In this document: piece after piece, positions 22,400 to 34,820 of the stretch
Layout of the letters: each line of letters opens with the position of its first letter
How positions within the stretch are numbered: position 1 is the first letter of the stretch
Assembly: GCA_001939145.1 (NCBI GenBank)
Contig: LSRX01000483.1
Coordinates: forward strand, 295,636-359,635
Direction of reading: 5' to 3'
Length of the DNA stretch: 64,000 bases
Source of the DNA: Symbiodinium microadriaticum
Taxonomy: Eukaryota; Sar; Dinophyceae; Suessiales; Symbiodiniaceae
Notes under the pieces: model-generated
Told to the model about the DNA's origin: nothing
The model's database searches: none
Seen by the model: the letters and a program-made list of their open reading frames with translations, nothing else
Program-made: the position numbers and the translations under genes

Positions 22400-23660
22400 A
22401 AGTGACTCGGATCTCTGGTGCGGGCGACAGTATGTGCGCAGCGCTTGCCATGACATCTATGCATTGAAGACAGGTCGTTGATAAGTTCTTGTCTCAGAAG
22501 CAGCTGCACCACAAAAGTTCGCGATACTGGAATTTTCAGAAAGTCGGGCCAGAAGCATCAATCCGTGCTTACTTAGCCATCCTTGTGTGTAAGGCCTTCC
22601 GCCAAGGTTACGTGTTGAAAGCAACATGATTCTTGATCAGGAGAATGCCGTAAACACAGCACAACGAAACCCTGGGCGAAGCTCTTGCCCAAATACACGT
22701 GAAGGATTTGTAACTGGAACTCCCTGTCTAAATGACATCTCTAAGGTGCGCTGTCCTCACACGGACCAAGGCAAAGCTCGTCATGCGTGTGTTCTACGCA
22801 GCCACAGGATATTCGCATGAGGGCAGGCACACACACACAAACACTACGCCGGAGTACCACCAAACAGCGCAAGTGCACTTAGCAGATGTTGCAGTCCAAG
22901 TTCTTTATACCCAAGAACATGCCAAACATGTAGGAGAATCCCTGAAGCACCACACTAGGCTGTAGTCGGAACCAAGCTATCCACGGCAGCTGCGGGAGCA
23001 CGATTTTGGAAGGCGGAAACGCAGGGGACTGTGGGGAAGGCAATGCGCACCCCAAGCACGCACGGCTCTGCCAGGTAGTGTGGCGTTGCAGCCACTTCGA
23101 GGGATCCGAAGGCCGAAGTCAGCATGGAGGGCGAACTCCTCATACCCAACACTTTGGCGGGAGAGCGGTTCATCAACTTCGCGAGCGGCAACGTATAATG
23201 CACTGCATAGTGGATTCGACGTCTCCACGGACGGGGCCGGCGCCGACTGTGGAAGGAGCCTGATTCATGTGGAAAACCTGCTGCGCGTCGCACACCTACT
23301 GTAAGAACTCCGTAGTGTTAACAGGCACCACACTGTTTGGGGGCGGCGCACATACACAAGCCATGAGGTTCTTTTGGTTTGTTTGGGCTTGGCGAGGGAG
23401 TGAGGTTGGGAATTAGAACCGCGGCATGGCATGTGCAGTCTTGCGGATTCAAAAATCATCTTACAAAAATGTGGCCGCTGCCGGCCGAGCCAATGAAGCG
23501 ACACTATGATGATCTGGACCTCCACCGACCCCACAACTTTTCAATCCAGAAGACCCAGCCAGCATGGCCTGGAAAGGTGATTGAAGCATCACTGCTTGCT
23601 GCATCCGGTCACCCGCAGAGCTCCAAGCCCTGCTCAGGCAAACGTGGAGATTGTTCCCTC
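22400..23660. other. No firm gene; one weak minus-strand frame
   Basis: The minus frame at 23180-22955 (SSPSMLTSAFGSLEVAATPH...) is open but has no recognised pattern. The rest shows nothing. Confidence 0.2.
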
Positions 23661-23689
23661 GTGTCGCCGCTCAGTACTGGTTGTCTGCG

Positions 23690-24321
23690 TCGTCCCAGGA
23701 TTTGGCCTTCTGTGACACAGGGTATGAAGGGTGAAAGATGGGAAAGGCAGGGGAAAGTGCAAGAAAGCAAAACACAATTTGCGAGCCCAATGCCAGCTCA
23801 GATCGATTCTTTCTCGCCTGGGCAAGGAGCTGCTCCTCAGCGTTTGGATACGCCATCCTATCCACATAGAGCACCAGGAGCATGTCCGGGCACGTCTTCA
23901 GCTTCTTGATCAGGACTAAACTGTCTACAAGCTCACCGGTCTTCCGGCGCAAGGTCACTGGAAGGACTCCTGGTCGTTGCAGTGAGCTCGAGGCTAGTTC
24001 CAGATGAAGCTCAAATGAAGGATCCAGATGGCCATCACAGAGCAGCCGGGTTGCGTTTTTGCCCAAAAGCTCCTGTCGAGAGTAGCCGAAGAGCTGCTCG
24101 AAAGACGGGGAAGCACTGAGCATGCTCAATCTGTCTACTTCAGAGTGGTTCAAGGCCAGTGCTGCCATAGCAATGCTGGAAGTTGAGGCACTGATCAGAT
24201 CGTGTATGCCCTGCTCCTGGTTCTGTGAGGAGCAGCAACGGTCTACGAGTGGCTGCTCAACCGTAATGCCGGTAGCCGTAGCCGTCTCATAGGCATCGCA
24301 TTTAAACGTCACCTCCGACAT
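23690..24321 (-). CDS. PAS-domain protein, N-terminal exon
   Basis: PAS domains sense ligands, redox state or light, or mediate protein contacts. The ATG at 24321 opens MSEVTFKCDAYETATATGIT. Residues from about 60 to 150 form a PAS fold: SMLSASPSFEQLFGYSRQEL, LGKNATRLLCDGHLDP, then VTLRRKTGELVDSLVLIKKL and DMLLVLYVDR. The 'F..LFGYSRQELLGKN' stretch and the later strand pair are typical. No cofactor-binding Cys of LOV domains (NCRFLQ) is present, so it is not a classical LOV photosensor. The exon probably ends between 23830 and 23690; downstream exons were not found. The output domain is unknown. Confidence 0.6.
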
Positions 24322-24439
24322 CCTTTTCGGCAGTTGTGGCTTTGCTGGCACGTGGTTCGCGATATTTGCTGCGCCAGTGAACGTCCGCATAGCATGGAAG
24401 ATGGCTGGATGCAGGAGGTGCCTTCCATGAACCCGCATT

Positions 24440-25480
24440 GCGGGACTGCCTTACAGCAGCGAAGCGGGAACTTGACTGTTGATATTCTTTCTACCCTGCA
24501 GGGACATTGTCAAGTCAACAGGAGGCAAACCTGCGCTACACCGCAAAACTCGTAGACCATTCAAGTGAGCCAATGAATTCCATCTGCAGCACACTTGCCC
24601 TTATCAGCTGACCAGCAAGCGAAAAGGGATTGACCGATGGTGGCTCACTCGAACACTCTCACCCTGGCCCACCTGCGAAGAGAGCAAGCATCATCTCCGT
24701 GGCCTGCATTTGCGCGGTCTGCATCTCCATGATGGGCGATTCGTGTCGGCGTCTTTCAGCCAAGAGGCTGTGAGCCAAGGTGCACAGGCACAGTTTGATG
24801 CAAAACCGATGAGACCACTATTATTAGTTGACTCCACACTGGCACTCAGAGAATGAATGAACATGAATGAACCAAGCCGTCCTGGCCCTGTCTTACGAGG
24901 AGCCCGCCGGTGCCGGACCCACCAATAACCTGCTTTCGTGTACCGCACACAAGGACGTTGAGATGAGTTCCTGACTTCAGCGACCTTCAGGCTCGCTTCA
25001 GAACTTCAGGTCCTTCAGGGCCTACACTGCGCCTCCCACTGCGGCATGGGGCCCAAGGAGAGCCGAGGGCACGCCCACGGCGCCTCGCATCGCCCGGGGC
25101 CTATGGGCACTGGTCTGATTTTCTCGTTGTCATAGGTTGCTTCTGGCTCATCAGCATCAATTTGGCCATTCTTATTGAGCCTGCTGTGCCAAGCGATAAA
25201 GGCAAAACAGGACACACATGAAAGGTCAACTTTTCAGCCCTGGTGAATGCAACTTTTCAGATGCAAACGACTGCCTGTCCTTTCTTTTCTGCTGCCAGTG
25301 GGAACTTAAGCTGAAGTACACTCGGCACACTCACCGGCAGGGAGAGGGAGAGGGCGGGGGAGGTGCAGAGGGAGAGAAACATCCACAGCCACAGCTGCAA
25401 GCGCATGAGCATCGGCATCCGCATCCGCAAATCTTGGACAAGTTGGACAATGGCCACGGAATGCCAACCCATTGAACCCA
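24440..25480. other. Mostly non-coding; possible short minus exon at 25215-25110
   Basis: The minus frame reads SRLNKNGQIDADEPEATYD, with a faint EF-hand-loop look (N-x-N-G-x-I-x-x-x-E) but no flanking helices. Other frames show nothing. Confidence 0.2.
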
Positions 25481-25920
25481 CAACAACTCACGACAAGCTT
25501 CTGAATTGCAGCGGCGAGGGGCACAAATGCCACATCCTCCTTGGCCCAGGAGTCCTGGTGCTCACGAACATATTGTCCATGGAGGATTTCTGCTCCTGGC
25601 CCTGCCGGTTTAAAAGAAGGTTGGCCGGCTCGTGATGGAGGAAGTGGCCGAAGAGCGCCTGCGTGTCCGCGAACTCTTGCTGTTCAGGATACGGGCGTGC
25701 CAGGCATCATCCACCTTCTTCGACGGCACTGCAGGCCGGTGCCCACAAGCGCCAAGCTCTGCTGCCTGCGTGGGCGAGTAGCCCTCATTCTGCACCAGGA
25801 CGGCCACCACAGCGGCCATGTCCAGTGCTTTGACCTTCTCGGCAGATGTGTTGAACCTGCGCATCTGCTGCAACGACGGTTGGCTCTCCGATTGCTGGCA
25901 CTCTATGTGCTCAGTCATGC
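25478..25920 (-). CDS. GRDP/DUF1399-like module, copy 2, apparently frameshifted
   Basis: The first half reads AEKVKALDMAAVVAVLVQNE then VPSKKVDDAWHARIL (about 25860-25690). The second half, ALFGHFLHHEPAN, is in a different frame (about 25690-25622). 'W-H-x(n)-F-G-x-F-L-H-H-x-P' is the signature of glycine-rich-domain-protein-like modules, seen in copy 1 as well. Between the halves there is no room for a normal intron (13 nt at most), so this copy is probably shifted by an indel or needs an unusual splice. The downstream frame ends with a stop near 25480. The function of the module is not established. Confidence 0.45.
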
Positions 25921-26049
25921 CTGCTCCAGCGCAAACGCATCTACCAAGTTGATTTCTTGTGATGTTGCCGTAGCGTTTGGTTGTGGAAATCGCCAGACAG
26001 CCAGACACTGGGAGAAAGCATGAGCATAATTCCTTGGGGCAAGCCACGA

Positions 26050-26780
26050 ATTTGCATGCCCGTCATGGAACCCTCACCCTAAACCCTCAACAGTCAAACA
26101 AAAACAACAACAAAACACGATTGTTCTGCGGCGGCCGGATTATTAATCGGGGGTTGCCTTGCCTGGGCTAGGCCTTTGCAGGGTTGAAAAACTGAGTATT
26201 TTACATAGGCCTTTGATTTTAAAATTCTTGCTTGGCCACCTCTGGAATTTCTTCACTCCAGCCCTGTTTAATGTTTAGGCTTGCGGCTTGCTAAATGTTG
26301 AGCCGCGGCGGCATGCTCATAGCCCTGGAAGAAGTTCATCACCTCCGCCTTTCCCTGGTGTACGATCGGATCCCTCTAAGACGCTCTGCGCCACCAGGAC
26401 CAGGCGTGCATCCGAGGCTATCCATGGCAGTTTCGGTCACACTGACGTCAGTCTGCCCGGCCTGGCCCACCGCCTGATTCAGCTGACATGTAAGAATCTT
26501 TAGAACTCTGTCACAACAGCGTCGACGAGTCATGCCTCCACGAAGCCTGCATAACCCCAAAAGCCACTGAAACCTTTGCACGCTACAAGTAAGTACGTTC
26601 AGCTGCAATCCGCTGAGATCCTGGCTTGCACTCCATGTGCGTCATCCGTCAGCCCCGTGTCGTTCAGGTCTGCCAGGGTGAACGGACAGGAATTCACGTG
26701 CCATGGCGGCATGTCCCATTCGGTGGGACATGGGACAGGACGTCGTCAATGCCATGGCGGATTGGCTCTGTCGAAACGCT
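26050..26780. other. Mostly non-coding; one weak minus frame
   Basis: A short 'accctaaaccct' relic lies near 26078. The minus frame 26490-26339 (VGQAGQTDVSVTETAMDSLG...) may be an exon between the two GRDP-like modules. No domain is seen. Confidence 0.25.
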
Positions 26781-26806
26781 GTGACAGCACCATCATGTGC
26801 CCTCTG

Positions 26807-27600
26807 TCACAAGTGACGCAGCTGAATTTTGTCGTTGATGTGGTCCAGCCATGCCTCCATTGTGGCCTTGGCTGCCTGAGCGATGTCAGTGCTCTGAGAA
26901 AAACCAATGTCTTCGCCTTCGAAGGCCTGGCCCAAACAAGTGGGTCGACCCTGCCGAAGTAATCGCAAATCTGCGGCTTTATTTGCTCCAGACGCTCGTC
27001 TATTTACGGGTTGAGGGGGTCGTGCTCCAAAAAGTGGCCGAAGAGCGTCTTGTAGTCCTGCTGCACATTTTCGTGTTCCTGGTCTGGCGTCCAAACATCG
27101 TAGCTCGCAAAGTTCGATAAGAAACCCAGCTGAACATCATCATGCAGCAAGCACCTTGCGATGCCTACCGAGGAAACCAACTCTATTTTCAAGGGCTGGC
27201 GGCATGACGTGGGCCTGCCACGCATCATGGGCCATCTTGGAGGCCAACGGTGTCTTCTCAATGCCCATCAAGACGAGGAACTTCCGGTACTCATCAGCGG
27301 CCCTCTTCGCCTTCTCGGCTTTGTAGTCCCCCTTCTCGACGAGGCGGGCGATGACTGCATCGCGGTCCGGGGCTGAGGCCTTTCGGGACAGAAGCTCAAA
27401 CTTCGCCCTGGTCTCGGCCACCAGCGCAGCTCCTCAGGAGGGTGCTTCTGGCTGATAAGACTCTGCATCTTCGATTCAGCGAGCAACTTCTGCAGCTTCT
27501 CCAACTTCTTCGTCTTCTTCGCAACCTTCTTCTTCTTCTCCTTGGCCTTCAAGGTCTTTGCGGTGTCCAGGGGCACTTCATGGCACTTCCGTCTGCTCCA
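26807..27600 (-). CDS. GRDP/DUF1399-like module, copy 1, with Lys-rich upstream segment
   Basis: The exon at 27421-27180 reads VIARLVEKGDYKAEKAKRAA, EYRKFLVLMGIEKTP, LASKMAHDAWQAHVM. After an intron the frame resumes with QDYKTLFGHFLEHDPLNP and a TAA at 27006-27004. The matching order of blocks in copy 2 (25.5-25.9 kb) shows they are duplicates. Upstream (about 27580-27430) is a Lys-rich coiled-coil-like frame (KKVAKKTKKLEKLQKLLAES). A further exon-like frame at 26935-26815 (FSQSTDIAQAAKATMEAWLD) could follow if the TAA is bypassed by splicing. Whether copy 1 and copy 2 are one gene or two is unresolved. Confidence 0.45.
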
Positions 27601-27819
27601 GCACGGCGTGAGATGAGCCCAGGCGTTGCTGGATAAGGCTCCCGGACTGGCACGCTTCTTCCGTTCCGGTGGTTTCAGCAGAAACCTCGAAAGCTCAAGA
27701 AAGCCGCTATGATTGCAGCTTTCATGGCCATCATGTATCCGAGCTGTACATGCGGTAGGTGAGGGCAAGATGACAAGGCGATACGCGAGATCTTGCTCGA
27801 GCCCGGACAGGAGCACAAG

Positions 27820-29640
27820 ACCTGAATCCCCTGCAAAGTGACTCAGCAGAGGATGGGGAGGGAGGGATTGCAGTTCTCATCAGCACAACGGATGCAAACG
27901 GATGAGATCGTACCACGTCGAACCGATGAGAAGCAACGGCAAGCAACAAAGACCACGACGCTAACAGTATAAAAGTCTGGATTTGCGTGGAGATCCAAAT
28001 GGTTGCAACGTTCCTAACTATGTGAAGAAACTCTTGATCACATCAACCGCCCACTGCACAAGCCAAAAAAAGCGCAGGAGAAAGCGCTCCTTTGCTCTGC
28101 GATGAGCATGGAACGTTTTGTCGGGGGGAGGGGGGATTTCATTGACTGACCGGCACATGAGGTGCCAGTATCAGGCATAATGGACCTATCCACTACAAAG
28201 TCAGGGCAAGTCTGCCTGATGCACCACCTAAGACCTAGCCTTTGATGTGCGATCTGGTGGCTACAACTTGTGAGGCAAACGTGAGCGCATCGTGACAGAA
28301 GCACATGCACTGCAGCTGTGTGCTTACAACTGCAAGTTGTGAATTGCTACCCTGGAAATTTCGAAAAGATGCTCAGCAAATGCGCAGCTCGCGCAAATTG
28401 CCGGTGAAACATATCAGGAGGCCAGGTGTTGCATGCTCATTTATTCCCGAGCAGCTGTTTGCTGTACGGAAGCATTATCGCCGTGGTTGCATTGCCTGCC
28501 AGGTCTCAAAGCAAAGCTAGCAGCGCCTTTGCCTATGAAGCATGAACCCAGGGAACGTGCCTGCACCATATCAGGGGCATTCTGCTCCTCCTCCAACCAT
28601 TCTTTGCGTTCTCCGTTTTCCCACCTCGGCCAGTTTTTATGTCTTCGAGTCTCCCAATGCGGCTTTCTGCAGGTTGCCTTCTCTCACCAAGGTTCATTCA
28701 TGATGCTACTGTGACTGCACTGGGCGCATTGCCGGGCCAAGCGATGGGCACCCTGTGAATTGCACAAGCGACCGATGCCGTGTTGTCGACCTGCTCGAGC
28801 GTCTTCGTAAGCACAGGCCCCTGCGATGTCTGCTAACGGCCTTTGCTCCAGTATCCCTCGTAGCGTCGCCCATCTGCCTAGCAGTTCTCTGAGAGTGCCA
28901 GCTTCTTGCTGAAGCAACGGCTACGAGGCCGGTGCCCACTTGAAGATGCCAAAGCCATCCTTCTGGTCGCGCGCGTACTGGCCCTGCCCAGAGCAGCTCA
29001 CAGTGGCGGGCGGCTGATCTTCTCCGGGCCTGGTAGCAGCGGCCGTCCACCTGCAGCTGTCTCAAACCCTCCAACACTTTTTAGGGATCCTGCCAATCGC
29101 AAGCTGTTTTTCCCCTGCCGGAGCCGTGCTGGGTGAAACCCGCGATCTGCAGTCGTCTAAACGAGGCATCTGGACAACACGTGTCGAATTACCGGAGATT
29201 GCTTGGTGTCATCATCCACACCTCGCCCCGTCCAGCATCAGACATGCAGCCTGAATTCGGCTGCCACGACGAATATCAAAACGGGCACTCCATAACTGAC
29301 ATGTGCTAGACGCTGTTTCATCCTAAACGACTGATCCTATCTGCAGCAATCCAGAGCCAAGCCGCAGAGGACTTCCACCCTCGAACTCGCACGGGCGGCT
29401 GTGGGACCGAGCACACCGTCTTCCGCACCTGGCGCGCAAAATTGAAAACCGAGGCATTGCAAGTGCTCTCGGATGATCTCGCAGTCAACAGTTCAAAACC
29501 TCTAGCAAGATGCAGGAGAACCTGAAAATCCCAGGCAGTTGTCAAATTCGAGGCCGAAATAAGAAGCCAACTTCAGCTTGGGCGCCGCCCAGCTGCTAAG
29601 ACTGCAAGCAGCAGAGACTCCAGGCTGCAGACAATCACCA
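27820..29640. other. Stretch with no firm gene
   Basis: The minus frame at 28917-28700 (GTLRELLGRWATLRGILEQR...) and the minus frame at 29545-29400 (FQVLLHLARGFELLTARSSE) are exon-like in composition only. No pattern is recognised on the plus strand. Confidence 0.2.
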
Positions 29641-29649
29641 GAACGGCCT

Positions 29650-31562
29650 TCAAGCAGACTCTGAACCAACGTTCAGTGATGCTTGCGGACATGGACCCCG
29701 CAGACCTGCTGAAAGCTCGCATGCTCGTCGAGCTTCGCAAAGCTCATGGCTTCTGCAGGAGGTGATGGCAAGAGAGGAAGGACCTCGCACGTTCGGCAAG
29801 AGCCCAAACATTGCCGACGTGACTTCGATGAGCCGCGTGGCCACTCTCAGGAGGTCTGCCAAGCGGTATCCGGCCAAAGCAAGCTGCTTTCTTGAGATCT
29901 GTCGAACCTCGGCAATGTATGTGTCCTTGGTCAGCTGGGTTCAAGCGTGCTTAAACACAAGCACTATGAACCACACAAGACCCCTGTGCGGCCACTGCAT
30001 CCGAAACGGGCGCACCGGCACGGACGCCAACGTACGCATGCTGGACTGCTAGGATATGTGCTTCCTGCACCCATTTTTTGAAAACCTGCCCGACGAATCA
30101 GGAGCAGGTTTGTCTGCAGGAAACTCAACGAAGCACACGTTACGAACTGCGCGCATGAGGAGCTCTGTTCCAAACCGCCCAAATACCGAGCTGCAGAATC
30201 GCGGCCTTCACGCAATCGCTGGGAATGAGAAAGCAGTCCATGTCTTCGGCCTGGTATTCCTCCGTGGTCATTTGAGCTGATGTTTGGTTGACGGCATCTG
30301 AGCCACAAACCATCAGTTCTGCCTCGAGACTGCTCTTTGGAAAGTCTCCTGCAAACATTCGAGGTTGCTGAGATCACCGGTGCCAACAGCTCTGCTTGTT
30401 GACGCGGTCTCCTACAATGATGGAGGCATTCCGATCGCGCCATGCCTGCGCAACTTGATCTCAATCAGTCCTATTGAAGAGCAGCTCTGCATTGCATGCC
30501 AGCAACCTCTTGCGAAGAAGAATATGGCCATTCATCCAGATACATACCTCCCGCCGCATCCCAGAAAGCATGGAGATTCGTCAGCGTGCTCCAGTTGGAC
30601 TGGATCCTCCGAGGGTTGCGACAGCAAGTTTAGGGTGAGTGCAGATCCATGACTAAGCATATGCTGAGATCCTGATCAAATTTCCACCACGATCCGCAAG
30701 AACATGTCCAAATCTTGTATCGTTGAAGACGCCTTGAGCGGCATGGAGCGGCTGGTGTGCGTCTCCGACGATGTGGAGAGCCTCAGGTCAGGCCGGGAGA
30801 TGAAGACGTGAACCGATACACCCTTTTCAGATCCAAGAAGCAAAACGCAGCATGAGGTTCAGTGCAAAGTTCGAGCGTGAGGAGTAAAAGGTTCCTTGAT
30901 AACGCTTGATAAGTCAAAAACGCTGCCATCACAAGCGACTTTCAAGTTCGGCGAGGGGCGCATGGCTTGTGTCAGAGCCCAAACTGCTGACGGATCCGCG
31001 TACGGGTTCAACTCATCAAGCGCCAGATGATCCTCAGAAAGCACAGACTAGGACAACTAGAACAGCTTCCGACAGGGGTTCGAACACAACCTGTCAGCTA
31101 TCCCATAAGCCGCGTGTCTGGAGTAAAGTCGACGTCAACAAAGTGCCATGCATTAAACCTGAAGCCGCGATGCACGGCCTGCCCCTCCCCAATCGGCTCG
31201 CATGAAAGTCTGCTGCCCAGAGGCTCATTCAGTGCCGTCGCAGGCAAACCGCGGCAATAGAGCGTGTCATTTCGAAGGCACTTGATGTGATCCGGCCAGA
31301 CTGCGCTGTTGACAAAATCTGACATTCCAGGAAAGTCGCCACTCCATGTTGCGAGAATCCTCTCGGCTTTCCGAACTTCTTGTGGGCTCAAATGCATCTT
31401 GGCAATCTGCGCCACTAGGACATGCCCTGTGTCCAGCCATGCGTTGGACAAGGGCAGGCCCAGAGCAAGTCCAAGATGGCTGCATCGCATGAGAAGATGA
31501 AGACAAAAGCATGCAATGAGAGAACAAGGCTCTGCTGGATCTGACCAACTTCTGCTTCTCAT
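29650..31562 (-). CDS. S1/P1-type nuclease, secreted, multi-exon
   Basis: S1/P1 nucleases are zinc enzymes that cleave single-stranded nucleic acids, usually in the secretory pathway. Exon 1 (31562 or 31490 to about 31110) has a hydrophobic leader (SHLGLALGLPLSNA) followed by WLDTGHVLVAQIA, then SDFVNSAVWPDHIKC and NAWHFVDVDF. Exon at about 31011-30955: NPYADPSAVWALTQAM. Exon 30781-30665: ALHIVGDAHQPLHAAQG and DRGGNLIRI, with the family's H-x3-D-x-H-Q-P-L-H zinc residues. Exon 30606-30548: SNWSTLTNLHAFWDAAG. Later exons give KSSLEAELMVCGSDA, WVQEAHILAVQHAYV and ISRKQLALAGYRLADLL. All the zinc-site blocks are present. In P1 nuclease the N-terminal Trp binds zinc; cleavage before W here would reproduce that. 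The exon at 30781-30665 probably uses a GC donor. The C-terminus runs past the usual end to a stop at 29650. Confidence 0.85.
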
Positions 31563-31929
31563 GCGAAGGCAGCCCAACACAACTTCACTCAAGATAGTTC
31601 ATGGTCGAAGCACGAAGGCGATGGTATGTCATATGAGTGAATGAACAGCTAGTGACTACGTCGTCAGCTGACGCATTGCCAAGCTCGACGAGAATGGCTA
31701 ATTTTGAGGCTGAGCTGACATGGCTGGAAGCACGACTCTTCTGTTTGCATAGTTGCATCTCGTCGTGCGCACAGAGACCCACCAGCTGCTGTGTGCTGCA
31801 GTGCTAAGTTCCTGACCCACTTGTAGCGACCGCATCCGTTCATGGTTGAAGCCTTCGACATTCTGGCTGCAAGAATGCTTGACGCAGGCAGCCCCGGCAA
31901 CAATGATGAGGGGCACAGCAGCCAGGAGC

Positions 31930-34820
31930 TGGGCCATCCATCTACCTCTGTACTCGCGTCCATCAACGCCCATGTAAATTCCTGGTACCGAGAAACTTGC
32001 CAATGCGTACATCCGCACTTGTCTCAAAGCCAGGGGGCCAAAACCATCGATCATGTTCATGCACCACTGCCTCATTTGCAATTTCGCAGAGAGTGTAGAT
32101 GCTTGTACACCATACATGCGAAAGTAGCCACGGCTGCCCCTACTCCGAGTTTACAGGACAAGGTCATCTCAGAGTCGTGCCCTTGGTACTTTGACCCATC
32201 TGGCCACTGGTACTCCTGGCCGACCATAGCGAACGCTGCGGATAGCCGCAACGATTCATGGCAAGGCACGGGTACTGCAGTGCGCCTCGGGCAAAACATG
32301 CCGAAGAGACGCCGCTGCCGCTCTTTTTGCCGCGTGAAAACTCTCCGATGAATCGGGACTTGTCGGGCCATGACTCCGTGCCAAAGCCATCCTGGACAGC
32401 GGAAACAGATTGTGCGAGAGCATAGAGAGCATAAACGTGCACACAACACAGGCGCAGAGAAAACATAGAGGGAGACGAATAGACAAGATAGACATCGAAT
32501 GCTTTCGGGACAAGAACAACACAAAAGCAATGAGGAAACAATAATTGAACAAACAGACTGACAGTAACAGTCACTGACAACCGATGTGCAGAATGCTGAC
32601 CTGGCGTTTACCCTGAAGCACTGTTGACGGAGCGACTTGGAGGCAAGCTCCGCTTATTGCCAGTCCCCCGAAAAGATGGCAGGTGCACCAGTTGTGACTT
32701 AGACTTGTGCTTTCCAGAGCAATTCAGGCCTGTTCACACGTGACAGGTCGCAACGTCCTGGTCACAACGGCATGCTTCTGCTGTGGTTTTTCGCTGTCGG
32801 GAAACTGCTCCGGCATGATAGTACTAACAATTTTAAGACTACTGATGATAGCAATAGTACTGGCAAGGATAAGAACCAAAATAGTAACCAATCAATAATA
32901 ATCATAGTAATACTCGCAATTCGAGTAAGAATAGCAATACCAAAAGCAATGCGAGCAGCACAAGTAGTAACAACCAGAACAATTAGTAGTAGCAGTACTA
33001 CTTAGTAACAGTAGTAGTTGTTGTCGTCGCGGTAAGAACGGTACGGAAAACAAACATAGAAAGAGTTGTAGTACCGACCGAAAATAAGACTAATGACCAA
33101 TACTACTGGGCCGTAGAGAAGGTAACAATAGTTAGGACAGGAAGCAGTGGAGCGTAAGTTTTTCGCGCCATGTCGATCCAGAACCCCGACTTCATGCGAC
33201 TCAATAGATGCGAGCGAATGGGCCATGAATGTTTTATTCTCAGAACAGTATTAGGGGCAACAGGGACCAGAGCCTGCATGTGTAGAAATTCCAAAGTCTT
33301 CCAATGAATGTTCTGTGAGGATGTAAGGCTTGGGTCATTGTCTCAGCCATGAAAGAAGAACGCCACGACGAGGAATCACGAAACAAGAATGTCATTACGC
33401 TGCCCCCCCCCCCCATTTTTTGTTGATCCTGTTTAAAGTTTTTTTGATCCACATGCCGTCGGCATGCCAGAGGTAGGACCATCTTCGTCGGAGGTTCTTC
33501 AGGCTGGTTAGCACTGACTGTTGATTCTCACATAACTCGTGACAGGCAAGTGTGCAGAAGCACGAGACATGAAGCTTGACTGGAGTCCCTCTTCGTACGG
33601 GTCGGAAACAAACACAGTATGTAAATGTGGAGAAGGGTGACCACATATACGTATATCAGGAGTCGTCCAATTGATGGTGCGTGTGCTGATTCATTTTGAT
33701 TGGTTGGGATTACTCAGTATGCTCAAGGCTGTTTACCTATTTCTGCGTGTCGCAGAACATGCAGGCTTCGCGTTGCGACGCTCGCTCTCGGAAGCTGTGC
33801 AAACCTGAATCGAAGGGGGATTAACCCCTAAACCTGCAACCCTAAAAACTCAGTCTCGAAAATACGACCCCGGAGTCAAGAAGAACGAACCCCCAAGTCC
33901 TAAACCCGAAAACGGGTGATGCACACGCTACTTGGCAAAAGCTGCAAAATCCCTAAGCCCTTACGGCCGATCCCCACAAAGACTAACAGCCCTCAACCAT
34001 GAAAACATCTTTGCAAACCACAAGCCGAAGCCCGAAGTTTAGAGGGTGGAAATGCCCAAACCTGTCTGCACCTCTAAAAGGAGCCCTGAGAAGCCTCATA
34101 GCGTGCGTGGCCCTGCTAGGACTTCAAAGGCTCCGAGCGATTTGAAGGCAAAAAATGAGCACAGGACTGTCACAGGGGCACCATGTCTGCATAAAAACGC
34201 CCAACAATGTGAGTCCTCAGGATCGAGAGTGCCAAAGTACCAGAGTTTAGAATGAATTCAGTGTTCCCGGAAGCCGGACTGCGGAAAGAACCCTGTTTTT
34301 GTACACCTGGCTACAGCGGGAGATGGGAAACTGCCAAATGCGCCGGCCGCACTCGCCTCACACAAACACAAGGTAAGAACAGAACACCATGGCGTCACCA
34401 CACTGCTTGAGGAATAGCAACAGTAAGAAGAATCAATATCAGCGAAAGTAACAGCATCAGCGATAGCCGTAGTAACAAATATAGTGCTCATCGTCGTCGT
34501 CGTCGCCGTATCAGTAGTTGTTGTTGCTGTTGTGGTAGTAGTGGCAGTTGTGGTAGAAGTGGCAGTAGTGGCAGTGGTAGTCTCGCAGTAGTGGTAGTAG
34601 TGGTGGTGCAGTGGTAGTGTTGGTAGTGTCACAACAAGCTGCAGGCCTGAAGATCATTTCGGAACTGTCCTGGCTGGAAGCGTCCACATCCCTTCCTCCG
34701 CATCCACTGCATCACTTGCATCTGAGAGCCTTGATACACCGTTCCGTTTTGGTGGACATAGGTGCCATAGCCATGGGCCAGGTTGTCCCTGTCGGAGCTT
34801 TGAGCGCATGTTGCAGATGC
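31930..34820 (-). CDS. MORN-repeat protein B, scattered exons
   Basis: MORN repeats bind membranes or scaffold proteins. Minus-strand exons carry MORN motifs: about 34795-34740 (LAHGYGTYVHQNGTVYQG), about 32393-32320 (DGFGTESWPDKSRFIGEF then RGKKSG), about 32225-32180 (EYQWPDGSKYQGH), and about 32000-31940 (GIYMGVDGREYRGRWM). The spacing between the first and second is filled with low-complexity AT-rich DNA, so some repeats may be missed. The N-terminus is not identified. No kinase, SET or other partner domain is seen. The gene is probably separate from the MORN exons at 41-42 kb because the S1P lyase gene lies between them. Confidence 0.55.
32600..34700. other. AT-rich, repeat-rich intron or spacer
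   Basis: The stretch contains AT-rich low-complexity sequence (32820-33030), a poly-C run at 33404-33413, a fourth degenerate CCCTAAA-type patch (about 33815-34080) and trinucleotide GTAGT/GTTGTT repeats (34490-34620). No exon is supported. The minus frame at 33294-33103 is open but unsupported. Confidence 0.5.

Noticed and set aside
23379..23909. 176-codon plus-strand ORF
   Set aside because: It is the antisense shadow of the PAS-domain region and flanking sequence.
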